Assembly: GCA_945889365.1 (NCBI GenBank)
Contig: CAMDBQ010000006.1
Location: forward strand, 1 to 19,167
From: Legionella genomosp. 1
GTDB taxonomy: Bacteria; Pseudomonadota; Gammaproteobacteria; Legionellales; Legionellaceae
Reading direction: 5' to 3'
Length of the DNA stretch: 19,167 nt
The position numbers and the translations under genes are program-made. The notes below the pieces were generated by a model, which did not search any database, was not told the origin of the DNA, and saw only the letters and a program-made list of their open reading frames with translations. Positions 15,497 through 19,167 of this stretch are shown here, piece by piece; position 1 is the first letter of the stretch, and each line of letters begins with the position of its first letter.

Positions 15497-15751
15497 CTAT
15501 CCTCGTATAAGTTTATCCAATTGCCCCGCTTGATCAAGGGCGTACAAGTCATCGCAGCCACCAATAGCGTGGTCATTAATAAAAATTTGTGGCACCGTTC
15601 GCCGATTGCTTTTCGCGATCATCTCCTCGCGTTTCTCAGGGTGTTCATCAACACGAATGTCAGTATACCCAACGCCTTTGGACTCTAGCAATTCCTTTGC
15701 GCGCGTGCAATACGGACAATAGCCTGTCGAATACATAACAACATTAGCCAT
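15497..15751 (-). CDS. grxC: Glutaredoxin 3
   Basis: A small dithiol glutaredoxin (84 residues from ATG 15751), which reduces disulfides and glutathionylated proteins with glutathione in the cytoplasm. The active site CPYC is at residues 12-15, the cis-Pro motif TVPQIFIN near 53-60 and the glutathione-binding GGCDDL near 65-70. I choose ATG 15751 (MANVVMYSTGYCPYC), which matches GrxC starts and has AAGGG upstream; the GTG at 15757 overlaps the rhodanese stop and would add two residues. The stop codon of the upstream rhodanese gene (15754-15756) lies 2 bases before this ATG, so the genes are translationally linked. Confidence 0.96.
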   Translation of the reverse strand: MANVVMYSTGYCPYCTRAKELLESKGVGYTDIRVDEHPEKREEMIAKSNRRTVPQIFINDHAIGGCDDLYALDQAGQLDKLIRG

Positions 15752-15753
15752 AA

Positions 15754-16176
15754 TCACTTGCCCTTAACTAAAGGAAGGCCTGTAGTTTGCCAGGCAGTTA
15801 TTCCACCAGCAAGTACTGTCGGCTGTGCGAATCCTTGAGCGCGTAATTTAGCGGCCAGCGTTGCAGATTGCAAACCACGAGCACAAACCAAAATAACGGG
15901 CTTAGTTTTGTATTTATCCATCTTCGTTCCTGCAAAATCATCTGCTGATGCATGGATGGCATTAATTATATGACCAGCACGAAAAGCATCTGCATCACGT
16001 AAATCAATGACAATGGCGTTTTCATGGTTAATCATGTCAACTGTCGCTGCAGGCGACAGTTCTTTGCCGCGCTTTTTTTGAGAAATTAATTCATTGGTAA
16101 ATATAGCTGCTAGCACCGCGACTAAGGCTAACCATAGTTGCCAGTGATGGGTAATGAACTGACTAATTTGTTCCAT
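15754..16176 (-). CDS. yibN: Membrane-anchored rhodanese-like protein (YibN type)
   Basis: A 140-residue protein with one N-terminal membrane segment (about residues 14-31, WLALVAVLAAIFTNELI) followed by a rhodanese domain facing the cytoplasm in the E. coli homologue. The domain carries VIDLRDADAFRAGHI, the active-site loop CARGLQ with Cys98, and the C-terminal LAGGITAWQTTGLPL. Rhodaneses move sulfane sulfur from thiosulfate or persulfides; the six-residue loop with Cys fits sulfurtransferase rather than phosphatase use. E. coli YibN is in the same position, first in yibN-grxC-secB-gpsA, which fixes the assignment. The physiological sulfur acceptor is not known from sequence. The gene appears intact and opens the operon. 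Confidence 0.92.
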   Translation of the reverse strand: MEQISQFITHHWQLWLALVAVLAAIFTNELISQKKRGKELSPAATVDMINHENAIVIDLRDADAFRAGHIINAIHASADDFAGTKMDKYKTKPVILVCARGLQSATLAAKLRAQGFAQPTVLAGGITAWQTTGLPLVKGK

Positions 16177-16208
16177 TGAGGACCTTTTTTGGCAATTGAA
16201 TTTACGGG

Positions 16209-16236
16209 ATTATCTCAGATTGGTTGGATAACGCAA
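16209..16236 (-). promoter_or_regulatory. Possible promoter of the yibN-grxC-secB-gpsA operon
   Basis: On the - strand, -35 TTGCGT (16236-16231) and -10 GATAAT (16214-16209) are 16 bp apart and about 33 bases upstream of the rhodanese ATG. The -35 is weak (3/6), the -10 good (5/6). Confidence 0.4.
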
Positions 16237-16291
16237 GAGCGCGTCTTTGCGAACGCCCACGGCTGTCGCATTAAAATTTGATCAGCCTGTT

Positions 16292-16314
16292 GTAGGTTGG
16301 GCCTTGGCCCAACA
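16292..16314 (+). repeat. REP element: GTAG head plus perfect hairpin
   Basis: GTAG at 16292-16295 is followed at once by GTTGGGCC (16296-16303), TT, and GGCCCAAC (16306-16313), an 8-bp perfect stem. Known REPs recognised by RAYT transposases have just this form, a GTAG or similar tetranucleotide at the foot of a hairpin. It lies about 100 bases upstream of a RAYT pseudogene, as is usual for RAYT-REP pairs. Confidence 0.75.
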
Positions 16315-16416
16315 ATAAGGTATTGAAATCGACGTTTGCAGCTAAAAGTCCTTGTCAAAATACAGTCATTGGATCTAATCTGTGCGCTCACGGAATTTTA
16401 TACCAGTCCAAACCAC

Positions 16417-16944
16417 GTGCAATATCGTAGATTGATCATTCCAGGCACAAGCTATTTTTTCACGGTAGTGCTTCAAGATAGAAGAAGTGATTTATTAATC
16501 CGAAAAATAAATGAGCTACGCCAGGCGTTTAAGCAGGTTATTGAACGTTATCCATTTATAATTGATGGAATCGTGGTATTGCCTGAACATTTTCATCTGA
16601 TGATGACGCTACCATCAGATCCTGCAAATTATTCTCAACGATTGGGTTTCATTAAGCGTTGTTTTTCACGTCAAATGGAATGATTAGAGCCTGTTAGCGT
16701 GTCGCGGAAAAGCAAGCGAGAACGAGGTATTTGGCAACGCAGGTTTTAGGAGCATGTTATTCGGGACGAATTGGATTATTCCCGTCATCTGGATTACATC
16801 CACTATAATCCTGTTAAGCATGGTTATGTGAGTAAACCATCTGAATGGCAGTACTCAAGCATTCATCGATACATTAACGCAGGGATTATACCCCAAGATT
16901 GGGCCAGTCATGGTGAGGAAAGCAATCAAATATTCGGTGAGTAA
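16417..16944 (+). pseudogene. REP-associated tyrosine transposase (RAYT, IS200-like Y1 family), inactivated
   Basis: One frame from about GTG 16417 to TAA 16942-16944 encodes a RAYT: QYRRLIIPGTSYFFTV at the N-terminus, the HUH-type motif VLPEHFHLMMTLP, then FIKRCFSRQ, ERGIWQRRF, and the catalytic-tyrosine region LDYSRHLDYIHYNPVKHGYV, with the tail IFGE typical of the family. The frame is interrupted by TGA at 16681-16683 and TAG at 16747-16749. The second stands where relatives have Trp in RFWEH, one G-to-A change from TGG. There is no frameshift, so the gene is recently dead. These single-strand nucleases cut and join at REP hairpins. The true start is unclear; the frame is open upstream to TTG 16336. 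No ribosome site stands out. Confidence 0.85.
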
Positions 16945-16948
16945 AAAA

Positions 16949-17062
16949 TCAGGTCAATCCTTGTTTTATAACAAATGAGTCAGTCGCATTATCCCATCCG
17001 GCTTTTTTACGTAGAGCGTTTAGCCCTACACCTTTGAAAGACCCTTTTGCTTTGTTCGTCAT
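16949..17062 (-). CDS. Possible small protein, unknown
   Basis: A 37-residue frame from ATG 17062 to TGA 16949, MTNKAKGSFKGVGLNALRKK and on to the end IKQGLT, basic and with protein-like composition. I do not recognise it. It sits in the 158-bp gap between the RAYT pseudogene and the intron, on the opposite strand. No strong ribosome site is seen (GAGTG lies 6 nt upstream). It might be a fragment of a larger lost gene or chance. Confidence 0.25.
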   Translation of the reverse strand: MTNKAKGSFKGVGLNALRKKAGWDNATDSFVIKQGLT

Positions 17063-17592
17063 ATTACACTCAATATGTTGAATAACTCGAAAAAATCATT
17101 TAGTGCGCCACGAAAGTGCACTACCGCTAGTAGCTGAAAGTGCTACCGGGAAAGCGCAACCGAGCGCATTTCGTACTTAGTCTTGGGCTATATGTGGTAA
17201 CGCATAAGGTTAAGCGTAGACAAAGGAAGTTGTAAGCCGTAAGCCGCGAGGTTGAAGTGATTGAGCTCCGTTAAGTTTTAACCTGAGGTAGTGGCCCAGG
17301 GTGTTAAATGACCTGAAGGCAACAGTGGATGAGACAATAAAGTCGGTTTGAATCATCCACCGCTCCCGGAGTCTTAGAGCATGGCGTGCAACGAAAGCGA
17401 TAGTGTAAACGTGGGAGGCCCTAGCCGCTCTCGCAGGGATGCGAGTATCAACCGAAAAGTGTAACAGCGAGGGAGCTGAGATGGCGAAAATTAAAAGCTA
17501 GGGAGTCAGATGAGGCATAGTACTCCGAGCTTGGGAAAGCCAAGTACATGGGGAAGGCCGATGGGTAATTTTGCCTTTGTTGAGGAAACGTG

Positions 17593-18909
17593 ATGAGAGC
17601 ACCAGAATCTCAGGTAAACACGGATACTGCATTAGCAGAGATAGCGTGGTTGTCGGCTAACAACCCACATCAGGTGTATCACAGTCTGATGCATCAGATC
17701 AATGTGGATTCGTTACGCCGCTGCTTTGATCGGCTGGACGGACGGAAGGCCGTTGGAGTAGACCAAGCCAATAAGGCGATGTACGGTGAAAACTTAACAG
17801 CAAATCTAGAAGATCTAATTGCGCGAATGAAACGCATGACTTATCGACCTGGTCCTGTACGGGAAGTACGGATACCAAAGGAAGGCAAGTCGGGTGCAAC
17901 AAGGCCGCTTGGGATCAGTAACTTCGAAGATAAGCTGGTACAAAAAAGGATGCAGGATATCCTAGAAAGCATCTATGAACCGCTGTTTTTCAACTTCTCA
18001 TATGGGTTCCGCCCTAAAAGGAGTTGTCACGATGCAGTGAGAGACTTAAGAGAGCATCTATTCAAGGAAGAGGTGGAGGTGGTAATTGATGTTGATTTAG
18101 CCAACTTTTTCGGTAAAATCGATCACCAAATAGTGAAAGACATGCTTGGCATGAAAATCAAAGACAGTAAGTTTATGCGATATATCACGCGAATGTTCAA
18201 ATCGGGTGTACTAGCAGATGGCGAACTGACAATGAGCGATGAAGGAGTAGTTCAGGGCTCATGTTGCAGTCCTGTAATTTCAAACGTTGTCGCACACTAT
18301 GTGATTGATACATGGCTGGAGGAAACGGTTAAACCGCCTATGAGAGGCATGGTAAAAGCGTTTCGGTACGCGGACGACCTGGTTATCTGCTGTCGATATG
18401 AAGAAGATGCCCAGCGAATCAAAAGGGTGCTTGGAAAACGATTAGCCAAATATAAACTTGAGCTCAATGAGGAAAAGACCAGTATGGTCAGCTTCTCGAA
18501 GAGTAATCATCGGCGAGGCATCAAACAAGGGTCGTTTGAGTTTTTGGGATTTCGATTCTATCTAGGCAAGACACTCAAGGGGGCAACTATCCCCAAGGTT
18601 AAAACGAGTGGTAAGCGGTTCAGGTCTAAACTGAATAATGTGACGGCCTGGGCTAAAAAGGTAAGAAACAGAATTCCACTTGGTGAAATATGGAAGACCT
18701 TTTGTGCCAAATTGAGAGGACATGTGCAGTATTATGGCGTGAGCTTCAACTTCAAATTGGTGGCAAAATTCATTTATGAAGCCAAGAAAATAATATTCAA
18801 ATGGCTCAACAGGCGTAGTCAGCGTAAATCGTTTGACTGGAACAAATTCGACCTGTTCGTAAAGAAACACCCACTACCAGCTGCAAAAATAGTACACCGA
18901 CTGCTTTGA
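17593..18909 (+). CDS. ltrA: Group II intron reverse transcriptase/maturase, no endonuclease domain
   Basis: The intron-encoded protein of 438 residues helps the RNA fold and splice, and copies it into DNA at a new site. Reverse transcriptase blocks are in order: RPLGISNFEDKLVQKRMQDIL, SYGFRPKRSCHDAV, VIDVDLANFFGKIDH, VQGSCCSPVISNV, and the catalytic FRYADDLVIC with Y-A-D-D at about 259-262, then FEFLGFRF. A thumb/maturase (X) region follows (LRGHVQYYGVSFNF). The protein ends at residue 438 with no HNH endonuclease, so it must use other primers for insertion, for example replication-fork strands. ATG 17593 is chosen with GAGG at 17582-17585, 7 nt away; GTG 17590 adds one residue. The intron class is not decided. 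Confidence 0.93.
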   Translation: MRAPESQVNTDTALAEIAWLSANNPHQVYHSLMHQINVDSLRRCFDRLDGRKAVGVDQANKAMYGENLTANLEDLIARMKRMTYRPGPVREVRIPKEGKSGATRPLGISNFEDKLVQKRMQDILESIYEPLFFNFSYGFRPKRSCHDAVRDLREHLFKEEVEVVIDVDLANFFGKIDHQIVKDMLGMKIKDSKFMRYITRMFKSGVLADGELTMSDEGVVQGSCCSPVISNVVAHYVIDTWLEETVKPPMRGMVKAFRYADDLVICCRYEEDAQRIKRVLGKRLAKYKLELNEEKTSMVSFSKSNHRRGIKQGSFEFLGFRFYLGKTLKGATIPKVKTSGKRFRSKLNNVTAWAKKVRNRIPLGEIWKTFCAKLRGHVQYYGVSFNFKLVAKFIYEAKKIIFKWLNRRSQRKSFDWNKFDLFVKKHPLPAAKIVHRLL

Positions 18910-18943
18910 TTGATAAGGTATAAGCATGTAACGAGATTGTCTT

Positions 18944-18976
18944 GAGCCCATTGCCTTAATAGGGCACGATGGGTTC
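18944..18976 (+). ncRNA. Group II intron domain V
   Basis: GAGCCCAT (18944-18951) pairs with ATGGGTTC (18969-18976), then a 2-base bulge CG (18967-18968) and an upper helix TGCC/GGCA closing an A/T-rich loop. The AGC triad at 18945-18947 and the bulge position are those of the catalytic core. Confidence 0.8.
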
Positions 18977-18981
18977 TAAAT

Positions 18982-19014
18982 GGGGGGTTGGTCAGGCGAC
19001 TGATCGACTCTACC
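18982..19014 (+). ncRNA. Group II intron domain VI with bulged branch-point A
   Basis: GGGGGGTTGGTCAG (18982-18995) pairs across the loop GCGA with CTGATCGACTCT (19000-19011) and CC (19013-19014), leaving A19012 unpaired, the expected lariat branch point. Confidence 0.7.
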
Positions 19015-19022
19015 AGCTAATC

Positions 19023-19167
19023 ATGAAGGAACGTGCTCGCAATTTAAGACAAAACATGTCCCTCGCTGAAAACCGCATGTGGTATTACCTGAGAAGCAGG
19101 CGATTAGGTGGGTATAAATTCGTGCGACAGCAGGTAATTGATAATTATATCGTGGACTTTGTCTGTC
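19023..19167 (+). CDS. DUF559 (Vsr/PD-(D/E)xK-like) endonuclease-domain protein, 5' part only
   Basis: From ATG 19023 to the window edge the frame gives 48 residues, MKERARNLRQNMSLAENRMW and on to VDFVC. DUF559 proteins of about 110-130 residues start in this way (RARxLRxxMTxAExxLWxxLRxRRLxGxKFRRQ...IVDFxC); the Asp in VDFVC is an expected catalytic acid of the restriction-endonuclease-like fold. Their job is unclear; relatives include Vsr mismatch endonucleases. The catalytic second half lies beyond the window. The group II intron ends 1-2 bases before the ATG and no ribosome site is seen within the intron's tail, so expression may depend on splicing or on a start downstream. Confidence 0.85.
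   Translation, partial: MKERARNLRQNMSLAENRMWYYLRSRRLGGYKFVRQQVIDNYIVDFVC

Larger units (their letters stand above)
17103..19021 (+). mobile_element. Group II intron (complete, about 1.9 kb)
   Basis: The 5' end is GTGCGCC at 17103-17109, matching the GUGYG start of group II introns. About 490 bases of structured, gene-free RNA domains (I-III) follow, then the reverse transcriptase in domain IV, domain V at 18944-18976 and domain VI at 18982-19014 with a bulged A at 19012 as the likely branch point. The 3' end is taken as the AT at 19020-19021, 9 bases past that A, slightly more than the usual 7-8; it may be a few bases off. All parts needed for splicing and mobility appear present. It lies just before the ATG of the DUF559 gene. 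Confidence 0.8.

Noticed and set aside
16681..16749. Recoding (selenocysteine or readthrough) of the two RAYT stops
   Set aside because: Two different stop types occur, one at a conserved Trp, and no stem-loop of the right kind is seen after the TGA. Ordinary decay is simpler.
17011..17029. Small GTAG...CTAC hairpin as a third REP
   Set aside because: The stem is only 4 + 2 bp with a mismatch and lacks the GTTGG/CCAAC body of the other two copies.

Overview
The window reads as chromosomal DNA of a gammaproteobacterium of moderate GC. The evidence is gene order: the block yibN-like rhodanese, grxC, secB, gpsA is the arrangement known from Escherichia coli and relatives, and a holB-like tail followed by tatD is also a gammaproteobacterial pairing. 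The mix of housekeeping genes, decaying mobile genes, dispersed palindromes and an intron would suit a Legionella/Coxiella-like (Legionellales) lineage, but that placement is inference.

Layout. (1) 1-935: the 3' end of a holB-like gene and tatD. (2) 936-3008: a small accessory patch with a yefM-yoeB toxin-antitoxin operon, its promoter and a recognisable operator, then an AT-rich AAA/DUF4143 ATPase gene whose P-loop is broken by a frameshift and which is preceded by three degenerate 33-bp repeats. (3) 3029-7192: one very large SNF2-family ATPase. (4) 7242-11076: a promoter, ppsA, and a translationally coupled CPA2-type cation:proton antiporter. (5) 11135-13953: nadC, a murG-like gene and murI on the + strand. 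(6) 13956-16176: on the - strand, converging on murI with a 2-bp gap, rhodanese, grxC, secB and gpsA. (7) 16177-19167: a mobile-DNA zone with a REP hairpin, its REP-associated tyrosine transposase (RAYT) killed by two in-frame stops, a possible tiny ORF, a group II intron with its reverse transcriptase, and the start of a DUF559 nuclease-like gene cut off by the window edge.

The most interesting pattern is that short palindromic repeats have been built into protein-coding genes. A 28-bp sequence at the 3' end of the SNF2 gene, where it supplies the last residues and stop codon, recurs with 26 of 28 identical bases inside gpsA, where together with a perfect 8-bp inverted repeat it encodes about 18 in-frame extra residues. 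A different palindrome-like element supplies the C-terminal tail of TatD. This resembles the Rickettsia palindromic elements described in other bacteria. Separately, a GTAG-headed REP hairpin beside the dead RAYT has a second copy on the opposite strand between the antiporter and nadC.

Functionally the housekeeping genes cover gluconeogenesis (ppsA), ion homeostasis (antiporter), NAD synthesis (nadC), peptidoglycan precursors (murG, murI), phospholipid backbone synthesis (gpsA), protein export (secB) and thiol/sulfur chemistry (grxC, rhodanese). I see no CRISPR array, tRNA or rRNA. I do not see a convincing new multi-gene defence system.
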